From: Mycolicibacterium cosmeticum
GTDB lineage: Bacteria; Actinomycetota; Actinomycetes; Mycobacteriales; Mycobacteriaceae
Reading direction: 5' to 3'
NCBI RefSeq assembly: GCF_000613185.1
Contig: NZ_CCBB010000003.1
Location: forward strand, 1,922,001 to 1,986,000
Length of the DNA stretch: 64,000 bases
Shown: positions 47,046 through 54,569 of the stretch, piece by piece
How positions within the stretch are numbered: position 1 is the first letter of the stretch
How the letters are laid out: the number at the start of each line of letters is the position of its first letter
Notes under the pieces: model-generated
Told to the model about the DNA's origin: nothing
Database searches by the model: none
Seen by the model: the letters and a program-made list of their open reading frames with translations, nothing else
Program-made: the position numbers and the translations under genes

Positions 47046-47405
47046 ATGGATACTTCGACTGGCGTCTCGGCAGGAAAACCGGTGGCAGAGCGGCACGGCG
47101 GAAGCCCGGCGTGGCTCAACTGGCTGTTGGCGCTGTTGACCGTGCCGGTGGCGATGGCGGTGATGCTGTTCGCTTTCGGAGCCGTGATGGGCCTGGCGCG
47201 ATGCACCGAGGGTGCGTGCCCCCATATGGGTCCCGGGGAATTCTGGTTCGGGATTCTCGGATACGGCCCGCCCTTCGTGGCTTTGGCGGCGATCGTTGCA
47301 TCATTTTTCACCGCATCACGCAAGCACGCGGTCTGGGTTCCGGTGGTGGCACTCGGGCTTCTGGTCACCGATCTCGCCGTCCTGGCGATCACTTTCCGGC
47401 CATAG
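47046..47405 (+). CDS. Small three-helix membrane protein
   Basis: 119 residues with three transmembrane helices (about 24-45, 67-87 and 97-115) and two Cys in the loop [10 protein letters not shown] that could form a disulfide or bind metal. Unknown function. It is followed after 95 bp by the nitroreductase gene on the same strand. Confidence 0.75.
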   Translation: MDTSTGVSAGKPVAERHGGSPAWLNWLLALLTVPVAMAVMLFAFGAVMGLARCTEGACPHMGPGEFWFGILGYGPPFVALAAIVASFFTASRKHAVWVPVVALGLLVTDLAVLAITFRP

Positions 47406-47417
47406 GTCCTTCGCCCC
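47404..47417. promoter_or_regulatory. Weak DosR-like box before the second Acg gene
   Basis: AGGTCCTTCGCCCC begins inside the stop codon of the membrane protein gene and lies 83 bp before the ATG at 47501. The match is partial. Confidence 0.4.
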
Positions 47418-47500
47418 GACAACTTCCGGCCCTGACGGCAGCGCGCATCGAGCGCGCAGAGTGCAAGGGCACCACGATTCGAAGTAGAGGTACGCCCACC

Positions 47501-48493
47501 ATGTCCGGTTATCGTCTCGACACCGAAACGGCGAACGCCGCCTTGTCCTTGGCAACGCGGGCGCCATCGGTACACAATTCACAGCCCTGGCGTTGGCGGG
47601 TGGGACCGCACAGTGTGCACTTGTTCGCCGAGCGATCCTTGCAGCTCGAGCACACCGATCCTGACGGCCGCGACCTGCTTGTCAGTTGCGGGATCGCGTT
47701 GAACCACTGCGCCGTCGCGCTGGCGGCACTGGGCTGGCAGGCCAAGATTCATCGGCTGCCCAACCCGGAGGAGCCCGATCATCTCGCGTCGCTGGAGCTG
47801 CACCGGGGCCCGGCCGGCGAGATGGATATCTCACTGGCTTCGGCGATCCCGCGCCGCAGAACCGACCGGCGGCACTTCAGCGCGTGGCCGGTGCCACCCG
47901 GGCACGTCGCCATGATGGGTGCTCGTGCCGCGCGCATGGGAGTGACGATGCGTCGCATCGATCCCGACGACGATTTCCGCGCGATCCTGGAGTGGGCACG
48001 ACGCCGGCACGGTGAAGACGCCGGCTACCTGAGCGAACTGGCGGCGTGGAGTGGGCGTTACGGTGCGGTGGCCGGTGTTCCGGCGCGCAATACCCCGGCA
48101 CCTGACCTGGACGCCCAGGTGCCCGGGCGCATCTTCGCGGGCACGGCGCTGTCTCAACCCGAAGATTCGACCGCAGCGGACGATCACGGTGTCCTGCTGG
48201 CGCTCGGGACCGCCGCGGATGATGCGGTGGCGCGTCTGCGAGCGGGTGAAGCGACCAGCCAGATCCTGCTGACGGCGACGTCCATGGGGCTGGCGAGTTG
48301 CATCTTCACCGAGCCGCTGGAGCTTACCGAGACACGTGATCAGTTGCAGGCCAGGGTGTTCGGCAGCAGTCATTTCCCACAGGTGCTGCTGCGCATCGGT
48401 TGGCTGCCGCCGAACGCCGACCCGTTGCCTGCAACGCCGCGGCGTGCGCTCAGCGACGTCGCAGGACGACTGGACGGTGAGCGGCTGGATTAG
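47501..48493 (+). CDS. Acg-type (Rv2032-like) nitroreductase-fold protein
   Basis: 330 residues, almost the 331 of Rv2032. Hallmark RAPSVHNSQPWRW near residue 20, LLVSCGIALNHCAVALAAL, PRRRTDRRHF in the middle and GLASCIFTEPLEL in the second half. Purine-rich GTAGAGG precedes the ATG. Convergent with the USP gene, 12 bp apart. Confidence 0.9.
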   Translation: MSGYRLDTETANAALSLATRAPSVHNSQPWRWRVGPHSVHLFAERSLQLEHTDPDGRDLLVSCGIALNHCAVALAALGWQAKIHRLPNPEEPDHLASLELHRGPAGEMDISLASAIPRRRTDRRHFSAWPVPPGHVAMMGARAARMGVTMRRIDPDDDFRAILEWARRRHGEDAGYLSELAAWSGRYGAVAGVPARNTPAPDLDAQVPGRIFAGTALSQPEDSTAADDHGVLLALGTAADDAVARLRAGEATSQILLTATSMGLASCIFTEPLELTETRDQLQARVFGSSHFPQVLLRIGWLPPNADPLPATPRRALSDVAGRLDGERLD

Positions 48494-48505
48494 CCAGCCC
48501 CGCTC

Positions 48506-49327
48506 TCACCGAACGATCAGCACCGAGCAGTTACCGTGCGGTGCCAGGGAATGGCCGTGGGGTCCGACGATATCGGCAACCTTGTCCGCATCGCGGTTCC
48601 CGACAACGGCGAGCCCTACGTGCATCTCGGGGTGGTCGGCGAGAAAATCGGACACCTCGGCTCCGTCGATGACGGGGCGCACATCAACGCCGCGGTATCG
48701 GTCACGGAGGTCTTGCACGCGCGAGCCGGGCTCACCAGGAACCGCGCCGACACGACGATCTTCGCGATTGTCCACCGCCACTACCGCGCTCCCGCGCAGC
48801 TGTGCTTCTCGCATGGCCTGAGAAACGATGTCCGGGTTATCCGGAGCCGAGTCGATGCCGACCGCGATCCAGTTCTTGTCCGTCGTCGTCTCGGCATCGT
48901 CACGGGTGCGGATCACGGCGACGGGACAATGTGCGCGGGCAGCCACCTCCATTGCGGTGGAACCCAGCACCATGCTGGCCACCTGACCGATCCCAGACGA
49001 TCCGACGCACAGCAGTGCTGCGTTGCGCGACTCCTCGGTCAGCGCCTCGCCCGGCGGTCCCGCGACGATCGCGGTGTCGATCGTGACGCCCACGTCGCTG
49101 GTTCTCACCGCTGAAGAGGCCTCGCGCAGAGCCGTCTCGGCATACTGGGTCTCCGGAGTGGTCGCCCCGTCCTCGGGGTCGGGCCCGGCCTCGGAGGTCA
49201 GGACGTGCACGAGTCGCAGCGGCGTGTTCAACGCCTTGGCTTCGGTGGCTGCCCAGATCGCGGCTCGTATAGCGGTGTGTGAGCCGTCGATTCCCACGAC
49301 CACCGGTCGTGCAGCGCTCTCGTACAT
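48506..49327 (-). CDS. Universal stress protein, tandem domains (N-terminal ATP motif only)
   Basis: 273 residues from the ATG at 49327, chosen because GGGGGAG precedes it. The first domain (VVVGIDGSHTAIRAAIWAATEA) has VGSSGIGQVASMVLGST; the second has lost the loop and ends LAPHGNCSVLIVR. Very similar in plan to the USP at 21279. Divergent from the Rv1733c-like gene. Confidence 0.9.
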   Translation of the reverse strand: MYESAARPVVVGIDGSHTAIRAAIWAATEAKALNTPLRLVHVLTSEAGPDPEDGATTPETQYAETALREASSAVRTSDVGVTIDTAIVAGPPGEALTEESRNAALLCVGSSGIGQVASMVLGSTAMEVAARAHCPVAVIRTRDDAETTTDKNWIAVGIDSAPDNPDIVSQAMREAQLRGSAVVAVDNREDRRVGAVPGEPGSRVQDLRDRYRGVDVRPVIDGAEVSDFLADHPEMHVGLAVVGNRDADKVADIVGPHGHSLAPHGNCSVLIVR

Positions 49328-49406
49328 CGATCTCCCCCTCATCGTGGCGCGCGGCCGTTGCTGCGCTTTCTCGGCGAGGGTAAAGGCCTGCGGCCCGGCC
49401 GAGGAA

Positions 49407-49420
49407 GGGCCATTGGTCCC
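49407..49420. promoter_or_regulatory. DosR-like box (leftward USP)
   Basis: GGGCCATTGGTCCC, 79 bp before the ATG at 49327. Nearly identical to the boxes at 57521 and 60030. Confidence 0.7.
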
Positions 49421-49437
49421 AAAGGTCGACGCAGGCG

Positions 49438-49451
49438 GTGACCTTGGACCC
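49438..49451. promoter_or_regulatory. DosR-like box (rightward Rv1733c-like gene)
   Basis: GTGACCTTGGACCC followed by TAA, 67 bp before the GTG at 49519. Confidence 0.68.
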
Positions 49452-49518
49452 TAAGCGTGTCGGCGCACATCGGACATGCTGAGGACATCACTACCGGTCG
49501 GCTATCGGAGGAGCGGAC

Positions 49519-50121
49519 GTGGACAGTTTCATCATCGGTCTCGGCGGTGTCGCCGGAGCCCGATTGCTCAGCCGTAACCCACTGGTGCGGATCAGCGACC
49601 GAATCGAGGATCTGGCAATGGTTCTCGCGATGGTGTTCGTCGTTCTGGCCGCACCGGTTGCGGCAGCCGTCGGCACCGCGGTACACGACACCCAAGCACA
49701 CCGCTACGCCGACCAGGCGGCGACCCGCCACCTGGTGCAGGCCACCGCCCAAGACGACACCACGGTCATCATGCAGCGCACCCAGAGCACGTACGCCGTC
49801 TGGGCCCGGTGGACCGCCGCGGGCGCCGACCATCTGGGTGTGGTGCCCTGGCCGGCACCGGCGAAAACCGGTGCCAAAGGCGATATCTGGGTGAATGCGC
49901 AGGGTCTGAACACCACGGCGCCGACCGATGTCCGTCAAGCCGTCGTCGACGCGGTGGCGGTTGCCGTGCTGCTGTGGGGCGGCATCGCCACCGCATCGGC
50001 CGGCTCCGTCTGGGCGGTGCGGCGGCGCCTCGACCGGGTCCGACACGCAACCTGGGACCGGGAGCTCGCCGCGGCGCTGGACGGACCCGGCGGTCGCGCA
50101 CCACATCGGTTCGACAGCTGA
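49519..50121 (+). CDS. Rv1733c-like two-helix membrane protein
   Basis: 200 residues from the GTG at 49519. Matches Rv1733c in order: RNPLVRISDRIEDLAMVLAMV with the first transmembrane helix (about 31-55), AAVGTAVHDTQAHRYADQAATRH, an extracytoplasmic domain, a second helix (about 141-165) and the RVRHATWDRELAAAL tail. Rv1733c is DosR-regulated and a known T-cell antigen; its biochemical role is unknown. Confidence 0.9.
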   Translation: MDSFIIGLGGVAGARLLSRNPLVRISDRIEDLAMVLAMVFVVLAAPVAAAVGTAVHDTQAHRYADQAATRHLVQATAQDDTTVIMQRTQSTYAVWARWTAAGADHLGVVPWPAPAKTGAKGDIWVNAQGLNTTAPTDVRQAVVDAVAVAVLLWGGIATASAGSVWAVRRRLDRVRHATWDRELAAALDGPGGRAPHRFDS

Positions 50122-50513
50122 TGAGTCTCACCGCTACGGACCACAGTCCGGCACCATCGCTGCTCCGGGATGAACTGGACGGCTTGGTATCCACGCTGGA
50201 AACAAGGTTTCCCGGGCATTCCCGGGTGGAGATCACGCAACTGGTGACGACGACGTATCACCGGCTGGCGGCCGGTGCGCGCATCACGGCCCATCTCATT
50301 CCGCTCACCCTCAATGTCAGCCGGCGCGCGCTGACCCAGCAGCAGCGGTCGCCGGCGGGTTCAGCGGATATGGATGGACTGCCCCGACGACAAACGCTGA
50401 ACGTGACCCCGGCACTCGACCTCGATCGCAGGCGCCCCGGTGGGATCGGCGGTGACGTCGGCTTCCCGTCCGCTGATCACCAGATGCAACCGATGGCCGC
50501 GGTACCACAGTGA
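50121..50513 (+). CDS. Small protein with a three-helix-bundle-like N-terminus
   Basis: 130 residues; the ATG shares its first base with the preceding stop (TGATG). Residues 10-75 resemble the short actinobacterial three-helix domain (LLRDELDGLVSTLETRFPG, EITQLVTTTYHRLAAGARI). The C-terminal 50 residues overlap the convergent OtsB-GH65 gene by 153 bases and look unstructured, so the frame may extend past the true functional part. Coupled to the Rv1733c-like gene. Confidence 0.65.
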   Translation: MSLTATDHSPAPSLLRDELDGLVSTLETRFPGHSRVEITQLVTTTYHRLAAGARITAHLIPLTLNVSRRALTQQQRSPAGSADMDGLPRRQTLNVTPALDLDRRRPGGIGGDVGFPSADHQMQPMAAVPQ

Positions 50514-53500
50514 GCAGGTCAGCTCACCCTCGGCCTCCGGCCACATCGGGCCCAGCACCAGGCGATCACCCCGGGTCTCCAGGCCGGTGAAGCAGCGCTG
50601 CAACAGATCGACGCTGCCCGCCATGGCCGCCAGGTGAACGCCTTCGGCCGTCGACCCGTGTTGAACGTCGGAGACATCGGACTTGAGCACCTCTGCGAAG
50701 TACCGCATGGCTTGATCGCGGTTGCCGCGCGCCGAGACCCAGGAATGCACGACCGCGCTCAACGTGGACCCGTGTGACGTGCGGGCCGAGTAGTACTCGA
50801 CGGTTCTGGGAATCTGCCGCGGGCGGAACCGGTAGCCCAGCCGGGCGAAGATGCCGCGGAGCTCATCTGCCGACAACAGGTAGAACAGCATCAGCACGTC
50901 GGCCTGCTTGGCAACCCGATACCGGTTCACATCGTCGTTCTCCGATTCCAGAATGCGGTCCAACCGGCCGATATCGCCGTAGCGTCGGCGGTAGTCGGTC
51001 CAGTCGAGCTCGGCCAGGTTCTGATACCCCTCGAATTGGCTGATGACACCGTCGTGAAAAGGAACGAACATGTGCCTGCTCACCGCATCCCACTGCGCCA
51101 ACTCCGCCGCGGTGACGTGTATCCGGTCCAGCAGATCCAGTCGGTCCGGCAGCGGCAGAGCGTCGAGCGCATCGAACGCGCGCAGGATCACCCACACCGC
51201 CATGACATTCGTGTAGGCGTTGTTGTTGACGCCCTGGCCGGGCGCGCCCGGGTAACCGGAATGGAACTCGTCGGGCCCGATCACACCGTCGATGACGAAC
51301 CGGTGTCGCTCGCCGTCGTACCGGGCTCGGCTGGCCCAGAACCGGGCGATCTCCACGATGATCTCGGCCCCACGGTCGATCAGGTACTGACGGTCGCCGG
51401 TGATCTGGTAGTAGTGCCACGCGGTGTAGGCGACAGCGGACCCGATGTGGTGGGCCAGGTGACTGCTGTCCGGGATCCAGCGTCCAGACAGTGGATTGAG
51501 GTGTAACCGCTGGCTCTGCTCGCTACCGTCACTGCCGGATTGCCACGGGAACATCGCACCCGCATATCCCGCGGCGCGCGCGGCCCGGCGAGCCTGCGGC
51601 AGCCGCCGGCTGCGGTAGGCCAGGGCACAGCGCGCTGCCTGGGGTAAGCGCAGGGTGAGCAGGGGGATGATGAACAGCTCGTCCCAGAAGATATGGCCTC
51701 GGTACGCCTCGCCGTGCAATCCGCGCGCGGGTACCCCGGCATCCAGGTCTGCGGCATGGCCGGGAACCGATTGCAGAAGGTGCATGATGTGCAGGCGAAG
51801 TATCGTCGCGGACTCCGTTGCGGCCGGCATGCCGAAATCGAACTTCTGCCACAGCTGCGCCCAGATGGTGCGATGGTCGTCGAACAATTGGGCGTATCGG
51901 CCGAGATCTGCCAGCCGCTGACCGGCGGCCTCCCCGGGAACCGATATCGCGCGAGCGCGGCCGGTGACGACGACGGCGCACTTCTCGACCGTCAGGGGCC
52001 GGCCGGCGACGATCTCGGTGGTGAAGTCGTGTCCCGCGCCGGACGGATCGTTGCGGAAAAGAGCCGAGACCTCGGCGGCGCGGTCGAGCGCCCACAGGGT
52101 GGTGCGGGCCGCCACCGCGATCGGGATGTGCGACTGCGTCGTTCGGGCCTGCACGAGGACCGCATTTCCGGGAAGTTCGCTGATCGTGGTGGCTTCGAGA
52201 TGCCGCCCGGACAGCGCCAGGTAGCGCGCCACGCCGGAATTGGTGGTGGTCGAGTCGATGGTCGAGCGGATATCGACGCTGCCCGACCAGTTCTCGGCGA
52301 CCACCGTCATCTGCAGCGCGCAGACGTGAGGGTCGTGCATGGAAACGAACCGTCGCTGGGTTACGGAGGTTCGACGGCCGGCGCCGTCCTGAAACCGTAA
52401 CTCGCGCAAGAATTCCGCAGTCCGGATATCGATGGTTTGACGATAGGAGAGCAGCTCGGCAGTGTCGACGTCGAACCACCGCCCGCCGTCGATGCGGAAG
52501 GTCAAGGGCAGCCAATCGGGCAGGTTGACGATGCTCTCGTTGCTGACCGGCACGCCGTCGACGACATCGGTCAGTCGGTTGTAGACACCTGCGGCATAGG
52601 TGCCGGCGTAGTGGGCGGCGGAATCGCCACCATCGGGTGCGGCGGCGCGGCTCGCCAGAGTGCCGTTACCGACCGCGCACAACGCCTCACGCAGACGTTC
52701 GGCCTGCGGCTGATACCCCTCGAACGAGATGACCCAGCCTGCCGCGGCCGACCGTGCAGGGGACAACGCCGCCGCCAGATGGGTCAACAGCCGGGTGGTG
52801 CCGTCGGGTCCGTTCAGGGTGAATTGAGCTGCGGTACAGCGATCGCCGTCCCGGTTGCGGATCAGAACACCGATGCCGTCGCGCCTCACGGCGTCGAAGG
52901 CGTCCTCGTCGGTCACGCCGCCACCGATGTATATCGGCACGATCCCGTGGTCAGGGGCGAGTCGCCCGACGATGGATCGCACCGCCTCGCCCCTGTCCCA
53001 CTTGACGTTCGGGCGAAGAGCGATCACACCGCGTCCGTGCGCGACCTGTAAGCGGTGGCGCCGCGCGGCTGACCGGGCCGCCGCCAGAACCTCGACGACA
53101 CGGTCAGCCGTCGCGCGGCGATAGTTCACCACCACCTCGAGCGGGTTGTCTTCGAACTCGATACCCGGGATGTCGGCGAGCGCGGTGTGCACTTCGTGAA
53201 GCGCCCTGGACAGCGACGGCAGAGCATCGTCTGCGATGTGGTTGCGATGGAGGAGGCCGTTCGGGTCGAGCACTTCCAAACCGTGTGAACCGGCGTACCA
53301 CAACCCGGGTATCCCCACGGTGGCTCTGACGTCGGACAGGGTACGGCCGCTGATGATCGCGACGGGGCAGACGGCGCTCAGCGCGCGCACCGCGCCGGCG
53401 GCTCCCGGCACCAACGTCGCGGCGGTGGGATCCTTGCCGGCGCACGACAGCGCGCCGTCGAAATCGAGGAGGACGGCCGGTGCGCGACCGGCGAGGACCG

Positions 53501-53567
53501 AATCGATCTGGTCCAGGCTGCCCAGGGCGTCGGGCAGCGTGCCGATGCCGGCGGCGTCTCCGATCAT
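50361..53567 (-). CDS. Trehalose-phosphatase-like / GH65 phosphorylase fusion (OtsB1, Rv2006-like)
   Basis: 1068 residues. Residues 1-265 are HAD/OtsB-like: LLDFDGALS (motif I), IISGRTLSDV (motif II), VKWDRGEAV (Lys) and YIGGGVTDEDAF, where the usual family form is GDDxTDEDAF. From about residue 280 there is a GH65 domain: catalytic acid Glu767 in GPDEFHSG, and the phosphate-binding-like YYSARTSHGSTLSAVVHS. GH65 enzymes phosphorolyse or hydrolyse trehalose, kojibiose or maltose. The DD to GG change in motif IV may cripple the phosphatase, leaving GH65 as the active part. Same strand as the USP upstream (46 bp). Confidence 0.88.
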   Translation of the reverse strand: MIGDAAGIGTLPDALGSLDQIDSVLAGRAPAVLLDFDGALSCAGKDPTAATLVPGAAGAVRALSAVCPVAIISGRTLSDVRATVGIPGLWYAGSHGLEVLDPNGLLHRNHIADDALPSLSRALHEVHTALADIPGIEFEDNPLEVVVNYRRATADRVVEVLAAARSAARRHRLQVAHGRGVIALRPNVKWDRGEAVRSIVGRLAPDHGIVPIYIGGGVTDEDAFDAVRRDGIGVLIRNRDGDRCTAAQFTLNGPDGTTRLLTHLAAALSPARSAAAGWVISFEGYQPQAERLREALCAVGNGTLASRAAAPDGGDSAAHYAGTYAAGVYNRLTDVVDGVPVSNESIVNLPDWLPLTFRIDGGRWFDVDTAELLSYRQTIDIRTAEFLRELRFQDGAGRRTSVTQRRFVSMHDPHVCALQMTVVAENWSGSVDIRSTIDSTTTNSGVARYLALSGRHLEATTISELPGNAVLVQARTTQSHIPIAVAARTTLWALDRAAEVSALFRNDPSGAGHDFTTEIVAGRPLTVEKCAVVVTGRARAISVPGEAAGQRLADLGRYAQLFDDHRTIWAQLWQKFDFGMPAATESATILRLHIMHLLQSVPGHAADLDAGVPARGLHGEAYRGHIFWDELFIIPLLTLRLPQAARCALAYRSRRLPQARRAARAAGYAGAMFPWQSGSDGSEQSQRLHLNPLSGRWIPDSSHLAHHIGSAVAYTAWHYYQITGDRQYLIDRGAEIIVEIARFWASRARYDGERHRFVIDGVIGPDEFHSGYPGAPGQGVNNNAYTNVMAVWVILRAFDALDALPLPDRLDLLDRIHVTAAELAQWDAVSRHMFVPFHDGVISQFEGYQNLAELDWTDYRRRYGDIGRLDRILESENDDVNRYRVAKQADVLMLFYLLSADELRGIFARLGYRFRPRQIPRTVEYYSARTSHGSTLSAVVHSWVSARGNRDQAMRYFAEVLKSDVSDVQHGSTAEGVHLAAMAGSVDLLQRCFTGLETRGDRLVLGPMWPEAEGELTCSLWYRGHRLHLVISGREADVTADPTGAPAIEVECRGHVQRLSSGQSIHIR

Positions 53568-53613
53568 GCCGCCGGCTTTCGCGGTAGGTAACTCTCGGTC
53601 ATGACCGCCGTGC

Positions 53614-54489
53614 TCACTCCCGTACGACGATCACCGGTACGGCAGACAGCTGTGCCACGGTGGAACTCACCGAGCCCAAGAGCATCCCGGAAAAGCCGCC
53701 TCGGCCCCGGTTGCCGACAATCACCAATTGCGCCGTGCGGGATTCGGCGACCAGCCAGTGTGCGGGTCGGTCACACGGCAACCTGCGCTGAACGTGGACA
53801 TCCGGATACTGCTCCTGCCAGCCGGCGAGGCGTTCGGCCAGCGTTTCGTGTGCCTGCTCCTCGTAGAGGTGCCAATCCATCTCGACCGCGGGGAACACCG
53901 CGGTATCGCTCCACGCGTGCATGGCCACCAGATCGACTCCCCGCAGCGACGCCTCTTCGAAGGCGAGCCGGGTCGCCGCCTCCGACGCGGGTGATCCGTC
54001 GACCCCGACCACGATCGGGGCGGCCGTGTCGGCGTCGACGCCGGCCCGGACGACCACGACGGGACAGTGCGCATGATGAAGCAAGCCGGCGCCGACCGAT
54101 CCGATGGGCAGCTGCCGGTGCGCGCCGGTCCCACGATTTCCCACCACCATCATCACCGCATCGCTCGACACCTCGTACAGGGTGGGGATCACGGGCGAAG
54201 GTACGGATTCCGTGCGTACCGGTGGCATGTCGGCATCACCGGCGGCCGCGTGGAAGATCTTCTGGGCCTGTTCGAGGACCTGGCGTGAGTTGTCGTTCTG
54301 CCATTCGGCGATCTCCAGCTGTGCCGTGGTGATCGGCCATGTCACGATGAGCGGTGCGATGACGTGGAGCAGGGTGACCGGGGTATGGCGCAGCGCGGAT
54401 TCCCGTGCGGCCCATGCTACGGCGGCGTCCGATGCCGGCGAGCCGTCGACGGCGACCAGGATGCCGTATTTCTTTGCGGGCGTGGACAT
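53614..54489 (-). CDS. Universal stress protein, two intact ATP-binding UspA domains
   Basis: 291 residues from the ATG at 54489 (AAGGAGC upstream). Domain one has VGNRGTGAHRQLPIGSVGA, domain two VGNRGRGGFSGMLLGSVSS. The APLIVTWPITTAQLEIAEWQ segment is typical of the Rv2005c group, and Rv2005c precedes Rv2006 (otsB1) in M. tuberculosis just as here. Confidence 0.92.
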   Translation of the reverse strand: MSTPAKKYGILVAVDGSPASDAAVAWAARESALRHTPVTLLHVIAPLIVTWPITTAQLEIAEWQNDNSRQVLEQAQKIFHAAAGDADMPPVRTESVPSPVIPTLYEVSSDAVMMVVGNRGTGAHRQLPIGSVGAGLLHHAHCPVVVVRAGVDADTAAPIVVGVDGSPASEAATRLAFEEASLRGVDLVAMHAWSDTAVFPAVEMDWHLYEEQAHETLAERLAGWQEQYPDVHVQRRLPCDRPAHWLVAESRTAQLVIVGNRGRGGFSGMLLGSVSSTVAQLSAVPVIVVRE

Positions 54490-54569
54490 CGAGGTGCTCC
54501 TTCGCTGAATGTGGCTGATGGTATTCATCGTTTCGCGGATCCGGCACCAGTCGATAGAGCAGAAAGTCA

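Noticed and set aside
52930..52945. GG in OtsB motif IV as a sequencing error
   Set aside because: The reading frame continues without break and flanking motif residues TDEDAF are intact, so a true substitution is more likely.
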